A stretch of 64,000 nt of DNA, taken from contig NZ_AP031322.1 of assembly GCF_041154675.1 (NCBI RefSeq), positions 1-64,000 of the forward strand, read 5' to 3'. This stretch comes from Sulfurisphaera javensis. Lineage in GTDB: Archaea; Thermoproteota; Thermoprotei_A; Sulfolobales; Sulfolobaceae. The number at the start of each line of letters is the position of its first letter. Positions within the stretch are counted from its first letter, which is position 1. The notes under the pieces were generated by a model. That model was not told the origin of the DNA. It was given only the letters and a program-made list of their open reading frames with translations, and ran no database searches. Shown here in pieces: positions 1 to 8,064 of the stretch. Both the position numbers and the translations under genes were made by a program.

Positions 1-886
1 TTGTTGGAAAACTCTCCTTACAAATCTCTCTCCTAAAACTACAATAAGGATAAAATGGGCAACCATTTATAGGTGGAGGAACATTATCATCATTTAATTT
101 GATTTCTTTCGTCTCACCTCGTATATCAATTATACTATTAATAAGAAATTGCGTGTAAGGATGAAGGGGGTTTTTCAGTATGTTTTCGAAATTCCCTTCT
201 TCCACTAGTCTACCTTTATATAAGATTAAACTCTTTGCTCCACCTATTTGATTTGCAAAATATCTTGCTATTGCTAAATCATGAGTAATTATGATAACTT
301 CCAATCCTTTTTTAACTAAATCAGAAAGAAGATTAATTATACTTACTCTATATGAAGCATCAAGCATTGATGTTGGTTCATCTGCTATTAATATTTTAGG
401 ATTAGGAATTAATGATCTAGCAATGTTCGCCCTTTGTAACTGACCACCAGACATTTGATGAGGGTATTTATAATACTCATTCTCAGTTAAGCCAACGCTC
501 TCTAAGAGTTTTATTACCTTTTCTTTGTAATTTTTTCTTCCATAGTACTTTTTAACCACGTAGCCTAACGATTCTCCAATTGTTTTGTTTGGATTAAATG
601 ATGCGTAAGGATCTTGTGCAACATATTGAATTTCTCTCCTTATAATTTTCAAAGCTTTTCTTTTATTCCTCCAAACATTAATATCGTTATAGAAGTATTT
701 CCCTTCTGAAATTTTTTGTAAACCTAATAATACTCTAGCTAAAGTAGTTTTCCCTGCACCGCTTTCTCCAATCACTATAGTTGAAGAATTTATTTCTGTA
801 GATATGTCATGCAAAGCGTAAATATTTTCACCTTTTTTTAAAAATCCTTTAGAAAATTTAACCGTTACTTTTTCTAACTTTATCAT
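1..886 (-). CDS. Peptide/sugar ABC transporter ATP-binding protein (3' end outside window)
   Basis: Cytoplasmic ATPase of a Dpp/Opp-family importer. The frame opens at an ATG at 886 and runs off the left edge, so the C-terminus is missing. Visible are a Walker A (GESGAGKTT), an ABC signature (MSGGQLQR) and a Walker B (ILIADEP). Near the window edge is the start of the cysteine-containing C-terminal segment (GCPFYP) typical of oligopeptide/dipeptide ATPases. It overlaps the neighbouring ATPase gene by 29 bases, so the two are co-transcribed with the permease further right. In Sulfolobales such Dpp-type systems also import di- and oligosaccharides; the glycosidase neighbours favour a sugar, but this is inference. 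Confidence 0.9.
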   Translation of the reverse strand, partial: MIKLEKVTVKFSKGFLKKGENIYALHDISTEINSSTIVIGESGAGKTTLARVLLGLQKISEGKYFYNDINVWRNKRKALKIIRREIQYVAQDPYASFNPNKTIGESLGYVVKKYYGRKNYKEKVIKLLESVGLTENEYYKYPHQMSGGQLQRANIARSLIPNPKILIADEPTSMLDASYRVSIINLLSDLVKKGLEVIIITHDLAIARYFANQIGGAKSLILYKGRLVEEGNFENILKNPLHPYTQFLINSIIDIRGETKEIKLNDDNVPPPINGCPFYPYCSFRREICKESFPT

Positions 887-1814
887 ACATGAAACACCTT
901 ACTTCTCTACCATCAACATGGTAAAAATCTGGTTCCTTAACTTTACATTCCTCCATAGTATAGGGACATCTAGGATAGAAGGGACAACCATGTAGAGGAA
1001 TTTCTCCCTCTTTTATTGACCTAACGCTTATTTCTCCATGAATTGAAGGAATCGAATTCACTAAAGCTTGAGTGTAAGGATGATATGGTTTGAAGATAAC
1101 TTCATAAGTATTTCCAATTTCCATTACCCTACCGGCATACATAACTACAGTTTTTGTTGATAAATATTTAGTTAATGCTATGTCATGAGTAATAAAGAGT
1201 ATTGTGGTTCCCAATTCCTTATTTATATTTACAATTAAATCTATTATTCTTCTCTGGGTAACTACGTCTAAAGCGCTGACCGGTTCGTCCATTATTACTA
1301 TTTTAGGGGTTAAGAGAAGAGATAAAGCAATTAATACTCTTTGTTTCATTCCTCCACTTAACTCGTGAGGATACATTTTGAGGACTTTCTCATCTAAAGC
1401 AACCATCTTTAATAGTTCTTTTGCCTTTTTGTTCACTTCTTCTTTATTTTTCCAATTATGGGAAAGTGCTGTATCATAAAAATGATCTATTATTCTCATT
1501 ACTCCATTTAATGAGTTTTGACTAGCTTGAGGAACATAACTTATTTCTTTCCATAAAATATCTCTTTTAAACTTAGAGTAATCCATGGCAAGAAGATCAT
1601 TTCCTTCAAGTAAAACTTTACCAGAAATAATTTTTCCAGGCTTCTTTATCTGTCTTATTATCGACTTAGCCAAAGTAGTCTTACCTGATCCGCTTTCCCC
1701 AATAATACTAATTATTTCTCCTTTTTCAACATCAAAATTAATGTCACGTAAGGCTGGAATCTCTTTATCTTCTAAAAAATAAGACACTGAAAGGTTCTTA
1801 ACTTCAAGAAGCAA
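858..1814 (-). CDS. Peptide/sugar ABC transporter ATP-binding protein
   Basis: Second ATPase of the same importer (318 aa, usual length for the family). Walker A is GESGSGKTT near residues 38-46, the signature is LSGGMKQR, and Walker B is IVIMDEP. The C-terminal segment GCPFYPRCPYTMEEC carries the three cysteines often seen in this subfamily. It begins 3 bases after the stop of the upstream permease gene and overlaps the following ATPase, giving the order permease-ATPase-ATPase. With two ATPases, this fits a DppD/DppF pair. Confidence 0.92.
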   Translation of the reverse strand: MLLEVKNLSVSYFLEDKEIPALRDINFDVEKGEIISIIGESGSGKTTLAKSIIRQIKKPGKIISGKVLLEGNDLLAMDYSKFKRDILWKEISYVPQASQNSLNGVMRIIDHFYDTALSHNWKNKEEVNKKAKELLKMVALDEKVLKMYPHELSGGMKQRVLIALSLLLTPKIVIMDEPVSALDVVTQRRIIDLIVNINKELGTTILFITHDIALTKYLSTKTVVMYAGRVMEIGNTYEVIFKPYHPYTQALVNSIPSIHGEISVRSIKEGEIPLHGCPFYPRCPYTMEECKVKEPDFYHVDGREVRCFMYDKVRKSNG

Positions 1815-1817
1815 TGC

Positions 1818-2825
1818 TTATTCACCAACTTTTACTCTAGGATCTAGCAAGGAATAAGTTAGATCAGCTAACAACATTCCAATGACTACTGCAAATACTA
1901 TTATTACTAAAATCCCCATTTCAACTGGGTAATCATTATTCATTACTGAGTTGTAAAGTAATAACCCAACACCTGGATAGCTAAATATCTCTTCTACAAA
2001 TATTGATCCTCCAAAGGAAAACCCAAGAGTGATTATTAAACTTGTATAAAGTGGTAACATTGAATTTCTTCCGACATATTTGCTCTCAATTATTTTATCC
2101 ATTACACCTCTCGTTTCTGCAAAGTTAACGTAATCTTCACCAAGAGTATAAATTGTATTAGCCCTCATATGTAATGCCCATCCAGCTAAGTTAATTAGAG
2201 TTAATGTAGTTATAGGCAAAACAGCATGACGTAAAACACTTATTACAAACGGAAGATTAAACCCTGGAGTTACATTAACTGAATAAGCACCACCAGTAGG
2301 AAATATTCCTAAAATATAGCCTAAAAAGAAAAGAAAAATTGTTCCTAATATATATACTGGAATCGACCTTATTGTAATAAAAGTCATCGTAAGGATAGAA
2401 TCAGTTTTAGTACCTCTTTTATATCCCATCTTTTCACCAATCCTTACACCTATTATGAAACTTATTACAACTGAAGTGACTACAATGAAAAGAGTCCAGG
2501 GTAAAGCATTAGCAATTAATTTTGTCACTGGTTCTTCATATATTATACTTACTCCCATATTACCGTGTAGAAAGTTCCAGAGGTAAGAGAGAGCTTCAAT
2601 TATTGGATTTCCATGAGGTTTTAATGTTTGGAGATATTGTTCTAAGCTTGCATAAATTTGTTCAGCTCTTTGGCCAGCTAATGCAGATGGTGAAATTTGA
2701 GCAAAAATATAATTTGCAGGGCTTTCAGGAGAATACTCTAGTAAAGCCCACGTAAAAATTACGGTAGCTAAAATTGTTACAATTGCCATAATTCCACGTC
2801 TTATAAGATAGCCCTTCATATTCAT
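1818..2825 (-). CDS. ABC transporter permease, DppB type
   Basis: Integral membrane permease of the importer (335 aa), with about six hydrophobic segments and a long extracellular loop after the first helix, as in DppB/OppB. The C-terminal region (residues about 235-330) holds the ATPase-contacting loop (MDKIIESKYVGRNSMLPL) and the FVEEIFSYPGVG motif of the family. A second ATG two codons in (2819) is possible. A TATA-like TTTATATAGC lies about 20-25 bases upstream on this strand, so the transcript is probably leaderless. It is transcribed divergently from the binding-protein gene. Confidence 0.92.
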   Translation of the reverse strand: MNMKGYLIRRGIMAIVTILATVIFTWALLEYSPESPANYIFAQISPSALAGQRAEQIYASLEQYLQTLKPHGNPIIEALSYLWNFLHGNMGVSIIYEEPVTKLIANALPWTLFIVVTSVVISFIIGVRIGEKMGYKRGTKTDSILTMTFITIRSIPVYILGTIFLFFLGYILGIFPTGGAYSVNVTPGFNLPFVISVLRHAVLPITTLTLINLAGWALHMRANTIYTLGEDYVNFAETRGVMDKIIESKYVGRNSMLPLYTSLIITLGFSFGGSIFVEEIFSYPGVGLLLYNSVMNNDYPVEMGILVIIVFAVVIGMLLADLTYSLLDPRVKVGE

Positions 2826-2831
2826 TATTAT

Positions 2832-2944
2832 TTTTATAAAGCTATATAAACCTACTCTAAACGTTAATATTAGATTAACAGTAAACTAAAAGTTTTGATA
2901 AAGTTTATATATTATGCTTGCGTTGAATAAAAATTGATGATAAA
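2832..2944. promoter_or_regulatory. Divergent promoter region of the ABC importer
   Basis: The 119-base gap between the divergent permease and binding-protein genes holds a TATA-like box for each direction. The rightward box (TTTATATATT, 2904-2913) is about 35-40 bases before the ATG at 2945. The leftward box (around 2840-2850) is just upstream of the start at 2825. I saw no copy of the AACATGTT ara-box described for Saccharolobus sugar genes. Confidence 0.55.
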
Positions 2945-4930
2945 ATGAGTGTAAAATATAAATCTATTTTTTACAAGATATTCGGCATTTTAATGTTAAT
3001 AACAATGATAAGTTTAATAGCTCCAATAACAATTGTTAACTCCCAGACATCAAGCAATACATTAACAATTGGATGGGTAACGTCTTCTCCGTACTCAAGT
3101 CTTTCAACATATAATCCAAATATATTCTCTGGCGGTCTAGGAGGTGCGTTTTACGGATTAGTTTATGCGTACTCAGCTATACTTAACGTTTCGAATAATC
3201 AGATGCTTCCAGGAATTGTTGAGAACTGGACTTTCTCACCATCTAACTGGGTTCAAGAATTTAATAAATTAAGTTCAGTAAATGTTACGCTCTATTTAAA
3301 TCCAAATGCACATTGGGCTAATGGACAACCAGTTACAGCTTATGATATTTTAGCTACGTGTTTAATCCTTGATATGTATAGTGCACCGCCTTATCCGAAT
3401 TACACTGTTATAAATAATTATACAATAACAATATCTTATCCTAAAGACTACGTATCACCTTATTTAATGCCTTTCACATTATTAGATACTGTTGGATTGG
3501 GTGAAGTTGCTGTAATTATTAACTATAATGTATATAAACCAATAATTCAACAAATTGAAGGTAATTGGACATTACTACAAGAAGGAAAAGTAAGTCCAAA
3601 GACTTTTAGAAACATGATACATAGTTATAATCCGTCAGCAGAAGGATTTCCAATAAGTGCAAATTATAATGGACCATTCTATGTTTCTCATATTACCTCA
3701 AGCGAGATAGTATTATCTAAAAACCCTGGATTCTATGCTGCAAATATGATACCATGGAATCAAGTTATCATATATCAATTCTCTTCGTCTGATGATCTAA
3801 TTGCTGCATTAAAGTCTGGAGAGATTGATTTACTTTACTCTGGTGCTACATCAGTTCCCTCATCTGTTCTTTCTTCATTACCTAGTTATTATAAGACCGT
3901 CTCAGTACCTCAACCTGGAGGATATGCAATCTACTTTAACTTACAAAACCCATGGATGAAATATGTTCAAGTAAGGCAAGCTATTGCCTACATATTAAAT
4001 AGAACAGCTATCGCTCTAGCAGGAGGAGTTAAGTACTCACCAGTTCAAGTTCCTAATGGAATACCAAACTTCTCATACTTTAATGAATTTATGACTCCAT
4101 CAGTAGAACATCTTAATCCATATTATACGAATTTAACCGAAGCAGCAAAACTGCTAGAAAGTGTAGGATTTTACGAGAAGAATGGAGTATGGTACACACC
4201 AACTGGTCAGCCATTCACTGTAAATATTACTGATGTTATCTCATCTTCGCCTGGTGTAACAAGCATGTTAACTGTAATTGTTGATGAATTGAAATCATTT
4301 GGTATACAAGCTTCGTATTCAATTATAACTACTGTATCTGTTGTCCACGCGTTATATGCTTCCGGCGATTATGATATGATATTCCAAAGCTGGGGAGGCT
4401 ATTATCCTGGTACTATTGATTGGTATTTAGAACTTCAATATCTTAGCGGTGTTCCATACAATGTTACTCATTGGAACTTGCTTGTACCATTACCAAACGG
4501 TACAGTTTACAACATGTCAAAATTATATTCAGAAAGTACTGCACCAAATTCAACTCAACAACTGATTTCAGCTAATGATGAGATAGCTTATGGATTAAAC
4601 TATTACTTACCAGCATTGCCATTAGTGTATGAAGATTACATAATAACTTACAATACAAAAGTTATTTCAGCTCCACCATCAACTTCATGGTTCTGGGAAG
4701 AAGCATCATATGGAATAGGTGGTACAGCACTGTTACAAGCAGGATTCCAGTATGGATTATTGGTTCCAACTACTATGGTTACGACGACAACAACAGTACC
4801 AGTAACAACTACACCATCAACCAGCGTGACTACGACAACGCCAACTGTTAACACGTTATTAATTGCTGGAATTGTGGTAGTTATCATAATAATTATAGTC
4901 GCAGCGATAGTATTTTTAAGGAGAAGATAA
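2945..4930 (+). CDS. Extracellular solute-binding protein of the Dpp-type importer
   Basis: Substrate-binding protein (661 aa) anchored to the outer membrane face. It has an N-terminal signal/anchor (residues about 10-33), a class C solute-binding (SBP_bac_5) body, a Thr/Ser/Val-rich stalk (around 610-635), and a C-terminal membrane helix followed by arginines (LRRR). This anchored architecture is typical of crenarchaeal Dpp-like binding proteins for oligosaccharides. Many N-X-S/T sequons suggest N-glycosylation. Next to the glycosidase genes it probably binds an oligosaccharide, but a peptide cannot be excluded from sequence alone. Confidence 0.9.
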   Translation: MSVKYKSIFYKIFGILMLITMISLIAPITIVNSQTSSNTLTIGWVTSSPYSSLSTYNPNIFSGGLGGAFYGLVYAYSAILNVSNNQMLPGIVENWTFSPSNWVQEFNKLSSVNVTLYLNPNAHWANGQPVTAYDILATCLILDMYSAPPYPNYTVINNYTITISYPKDYVSPYLMPFTLLDTVGLGEVAVIINYNVYKPIIQQIEGNWTLLQEGKVSPKTFRNMIHSYNPSAEGFPISANYNGPFYVSHITSSEIVLSKNPGFYAANMIPWNQVIIYQFSSSDDLIAALKSGEIDLLYSGATSVPSSVLSSLPSYYKTVSVPQPGGYAIYFNLQNPWMKYVQVRQAIAYILNRTAIALAGGVKYSPVQVPNGIPNFSYFNEFMTPSVEHLNPYYTNLTEAAKLLESVGFYEKNGVWYTPTGQPFTVNITDVISSSPGVTSMLTVIVDELKSFGIQASYSIITTVSVVHALYASGDYDMIFQSWGGYYPGTIDWYLELQYLSGVPYNVTHWNLLVPLPNGTVYNMSKLYSESTAPNSTQQLISANDEIAYGLNYYLPALPLVYEDYIITYNTKVISAPPSTSWFWEEASYGIGGTALLQAGFQYGLLVPTTMVTTTTTVPVTTTPSTSVTTTTPTVNTLLIAGIVVVIIIIIVAAIVFLRRR

Positions 4931-5112
4931 TGAGCCTTCAAGAATATAGAGTATTATTAACCATGGGATACATTTTTTTAATTCTTTCATTATTCTCATT
5001 ATTTTTTGAAAATTCATCTTTACTTCCAATAACCTTATCAATTTTTTTACTTTCGATTATTCTCATAATTTTCTCAATTTATAAAATAAAGAAAGAGATA
5101 AAGAATAAATAG
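4930..5112 (+). CDS. Small two-helix membrane protein
   Basis: Sixty-residue protein made of two hydrophobic stretches (about residues 9-26 and 31-50) and a lysine-rich tail. Its ATG shares one base with the stop of the binding-protein gene and it is followed 21 bases later by the permease, so it sits inside the transporter operon. No family recognised. It may be an accessory subunit of the importer; this is inferred from position only. Confidence 0.65.
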   Translation: MSLQEYRVLLTMGYIFLILSLFSLFFENSSLLPITLSIFLLSIILIIFSIYKIKKEIKNK

Positions 5113-5133
5113 GATGGAGATAACAGTTTAAAT

Positions 5134-5994
5134 ATGAAACTTACTCATTATCTTAAGTTAATTTGGAGAAATAAGAAAAGTAGAGTTGGATTAATTATAA
5201 TACTTTTCTACATAATCTTAGCATATATTATGCCTTATTTCGTACCTCCTCCAATAGTAACTAGTGTTAATCCAAGTAAAGAATTTCTTCCTCCTCAATT
5301 AAACAATCCCTATTATATTTTAGGTACTGGTCCTATAGGAGAAAGTATATTAGCAAATATTGTTTATGGTGGAGGGTTTATAATTGATGTTGCTGTATTA
5401 GCTGGATTATTTACAACCCTTATAGGAATTCTTGTAGGAATAATAGCCGGGTATATTGGTGGTTTTACAGATACTATTTTAATGGCTATTAACGATATCG
5501 TTATGACTCTTCCCTCCTTAGTAGTATTATTAATTTTAGCTGCAATGATTAGAACAACAAATCCTATAATAATTGCCTTAATTTTAAGTTCAATGAATTG
5601 GGTAGGCTTGGCAAGATCTATAAGATCACAAGTTCTACTTTTGAAATCAATGCAATACATCGAGATAGCCAGAATGTTGGGCCTAAGTAGATTTCACATT
5701 ATATTCAGAGAGATAATACCAAACTTAGGTTCTTATATAGCAATTCATTACATATTTAACGTTGAATCCGCATTATATGCAGCTGTAGGACTTTATTTCC
5801 TTGGTGTATTACCAGTAAATCCAAATAATTGGGGATTTATGATAAGTAATGCACTAAATATGGGATTAATTTATGGCGGTAAAGGTGTATGGTACTTGAT
5901 ATTTCCAAGTTTAGCTGTCATCGGTTTAATGTATGGTTTAATGCTACTTAGTTATGGAATTGATGAAATAACTAACCCGAGGTTAAGAGGTTGA
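5134..5994 (+). CDS. ABC transporter permease, DppC type
   Basis: Second membrane permease (286 aa) of the importer, partner of the DppB-type protein on the other strand. It has five to six hydrophobic segments, an extracellular loop near residues 40-75, and the ATPase-contacting EAA-like loop ARMLGLSRFHIIFREIIPN around residues 180-198. Family length is about 280-300 residues, so it is complete. The next gene starts at a TTG overlapping this stop codon. Confidence 0.93.
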   Translation: MKLTHYLKLIWRNKKSRVGLIIILFYIILAYIMPYFVPPPIVTSVNPSKEFLPPQLNNPYYILGTGPIGESILANIVYGGGFIIDVAVLAGLFTTLIGILVGIIAGYIGGFTDTILMAINDIVMTLPSLVVLLILAAMIRTTNPIIIALILSSMNWVGLARSIRSQVLLLKSMQYIEIARMLGLSRFHIIFREIIPNLGSYIAIHYIFNVESALYAAVGLYFLGVLPVNPNNWGFMISNALNMGLIYGGKGVWYLIFPSLAVIGLMYGLMLLSYGIDEITNPRLRG

Positions 5995-6497
5995 GAATAC
6001 CTTATTATGTTTATGATAATATAGCAGTTGATTCGTTATTTTTAGATAAAGTTAGTGAAGCAATGGATAGAGTGTTTTTGATAATACCTTCTTGCGAAAA
6101 GGAAGAGAGAGAAGGAATAGAAGGATTAACTGAAGAAAAAGTTCTTCAACTCTTAGAAGATGCTTACTTTTCTTTGAGGGAAGAAAAGAGAAGGATAAAT
6201 AAATTTGACATAATGAAAAACTTTTACAATCCCGGTATTTATATAAGTAGTAGATATAATGAAATAAGAAGAAATGCAGAGATAAAAATCTTTAGAGATA
6301 TTCTTGAAAGAGTTCTTAATAAAATTAAAACTACAAAATCAAGGAAAGTTTGGTATGAAGTAAAGTTAAAAGAAGAACAAGTTTTTGTTTGTGATAAGTT
6401 GTCAAAATCTTATTCGATCCTTTACAGAGCAGATGAGAACTTCAGAAATTATTTTAATTATTACATGAAACAGTTTAATGATGATAATAAACGATAA
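5991..6497 (+). CDS. Hypothetical protein in the transporter/alpha-galactosidase operon
   Basis: Charged, soluble protein of 168 residues; I recognise no domain. It is predicted helical with Lys/Glu-rich stretches and no signal peptide. The start is a TTG overlapping the permease stop (TTGA), and the next gene's ATG lies 20 bases before its own stop, so it is translationally coupled to both. Its constant position between a sugar-type permease and a galactosidase would be worth testing in other genomes. Confidence 0.7.
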   Translation: MRIPYYVYDNIAVDSLFLDKVSEAMDRVFLIIPSCEKEEREGIEGLTEEKVLQLLEDAYFSLREEKRRINKFDIMKNFYNPGIYISSRYNEIRRNAEIKIFRDILERVLNKIKTTKSRKVWYEVKLKEEQVFVCDKLSKSYSILYRADENFRNYFNYYMKQFNDDNKR

Positions 6498-8064
6498 TGG
6501 AAGTTATGGTGTTTATATCGAGAAAGAAAGTGAAAAAATTCCTTTTGAAATAAAGGGAAAAATTTTAGCCCTAACTTTATCCCCAATAATTGATTATTCA
6601 ACTGGATTTAAGTACTATAATGAGCTCTATGCTTTTGGAAAGACTGATGCTCAAACTCCTCATTTAAGAGTAACTGATGAAAGCATAATAAGGGAAGTTT
6701 ATTATTGGACTTATCCTTCTTGGAAAATAATTTACCCTACTATTGCAATCCTCTCTTACGATGTAAATTATAAAGCTTATATTACAACCTATAATAATGG
6801 TTTAGTTGCCTATTTCGGAAAAAACTTTCTGGAAGTAAAAGGTAAAAGAGGGAAGTTTGGTTGGATTTTATTTACTGCTGAAAGTAAAGATCCTTATGAT
6901 GCTATAAGAAAAGCCTATGAGAAAATGAGAGATAAGCTTAACGTAAAACTTAGAGAAGAGAAGAAAAAGCCTAGAATTGTAGGAAAGATCGGTTGGTGTA
7001 GTTGGAATGCATTTCTTAGCAAAGTTTCTGAAGAGGATGTTATAAAAACTGTTAAAAGTATCATAGAAAAAGGGCTAAAATTAGATTTCGTTTTAATTGA
7101 TGACGGTTGGGAGAAAATAAAGGATTTTGCTTTAGATTCCTTAGAACCTAATGAAAAATTCTCTTTTCCTAGATTAATTAAAAAGTTAAAAGAGCTAGGA
7201 ATAAACGAAATTGGTTTATGGACTACAATAAACTTATATTGGAAAGGTTTTACAGAAAAAGTTAAAGAAGAGTTGAAAGATGGAGAAAAGAAGGGAGATT
7301 ACTATTTTCCTCCTACTGATTTAGAAAGAGCATTCCTATTTTATTACAATTATTTCAAAAGAATTAAGGATTATGGTTTCACTTTTGTCAAAATAGATAA
7401 CCAATGTATAATGAAAGAGAAACCAGAAAATATACATACAGCTATTCAGCTAGTTGCAAAACTTCTCGATTTAGATATACTTAATTGTATGTCTATGGAA
7501 CCTGAATGTTACTCAAATTACTTTTCCTCAAATTTAATGAGAGTGTCAAATGATTATATACCGATGTGGAGAGAAGCTGGGAAAATTCAATTAATTAATG
7601 CCTCTTATAATTCCTTATTTTATCAAAATATTGCTTATCCAGATTTTGATATGTTTTCCTCTTATGATACTGACTCCTTACCTCACATAATTGCAAGAAT
7701 TTTTAGTGGTGGCCCAGTATATATTACTGATAAAGACGTAGAAAAGACTAGGATTGACTTATTCAGACTGGTTAATCAAGTTGATTTTCCAGCAATGGTA
7801 ACTAGAGATATCCTATTCGTAAATCCGTACATAGAAGATGTATTCTTAAAGCTAGCTACAAAAATTAACGGAAAACCAGCCTTAGCTTTGTTTAATGTTA
7901 ATAACAAAAAGATAAAGGAAAAAGTGAAAAAAGAAGTTTTCCCGTTTACAGTAAATTGTGGCAAATTTACTAAAATTATAAGTAAAGAAAAAGGGGAAGT
8001 AGGAGATGAAATAGAGCTTGAAGAGATGGGTGTTGAAGTACTCCTATTCGAGTGTAACAACTAA
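6478..8064 (+). CDS. galS: GH36-type alpha-galactosidase (GalS-like)
   Basis: Predicted cytoplasmic retaining alpha-galactosidase of glycoside hydrolase family 36 (528 aa), related to GalS of S. solfataricus and to plant raffinose synthases. Visible motifs are KIGWCSWNAF and LIDDGWE, the nucleophile segment FVKIDNQ (Asp307) and the acid/base segment RVSNDYIP (Asp359). Their spacing of 52 residues is close to that of the characterised enzyme (Asp367/Asp425). It is shorter than GalS, mainly at the N-terminus. As the last gene of the importer operon it would release galactose from imported alpha-galactosides. Its 3' end overlaps the convergent GH116 gene. Confidence 0.88.
   Translation: MMIINDNGSYGVYIEKESEKIPFEIKGKILALTLSPIIDYSTGFKYYNELYAFGKTDAQTPHLRVTDESIIREVYYWTYPSWKIIYPTIAILSYDVNYKAYITTYNNGLVAYFGKNFLEVKGKRGKFGWILFTAESKDPYDAIRKAYEKMRDKLNVKLREEKKKPRIVGKIGWCSWNAFLSKVSEEDVIKTVKSIIEKGLKLDFVLIDDGWEKIKDFALDSLEPNEKFSFPRLIKKLKELGINEIGLWTTINLYWKGFTEKVKEELKDGEKKGDYYFPPTDLERAFLFYYNYFKRIKDYGFTFVKIDNQCIMKEKPENIHTAIQLVAKLLDLDILNCMSMEPECYSNYFSSNLMRVSNDYIPMWREAGKIQLINASYNSLFYQNIAYPDFDMFSSYDTDSLPHIIARIFSGGPVYITDKDVEKTRIDLFRLVNQVDFPAMVTRDILFVNPYIEDVFLKLATKINGKPALALFNVNNKKIKEKVKKEVFPFTVNCGKFTKIISKEKGEVGDEIELEEMGVEVLLFECNN

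Noticed and set aside
4648-4941. 97-codon minus-strand frame opposite the binding-protein stalk
   Set aside because: It is the reverse of the Thr/Val-rich stalk and membrane helix; valine and threonine runs are an artefact of that region.
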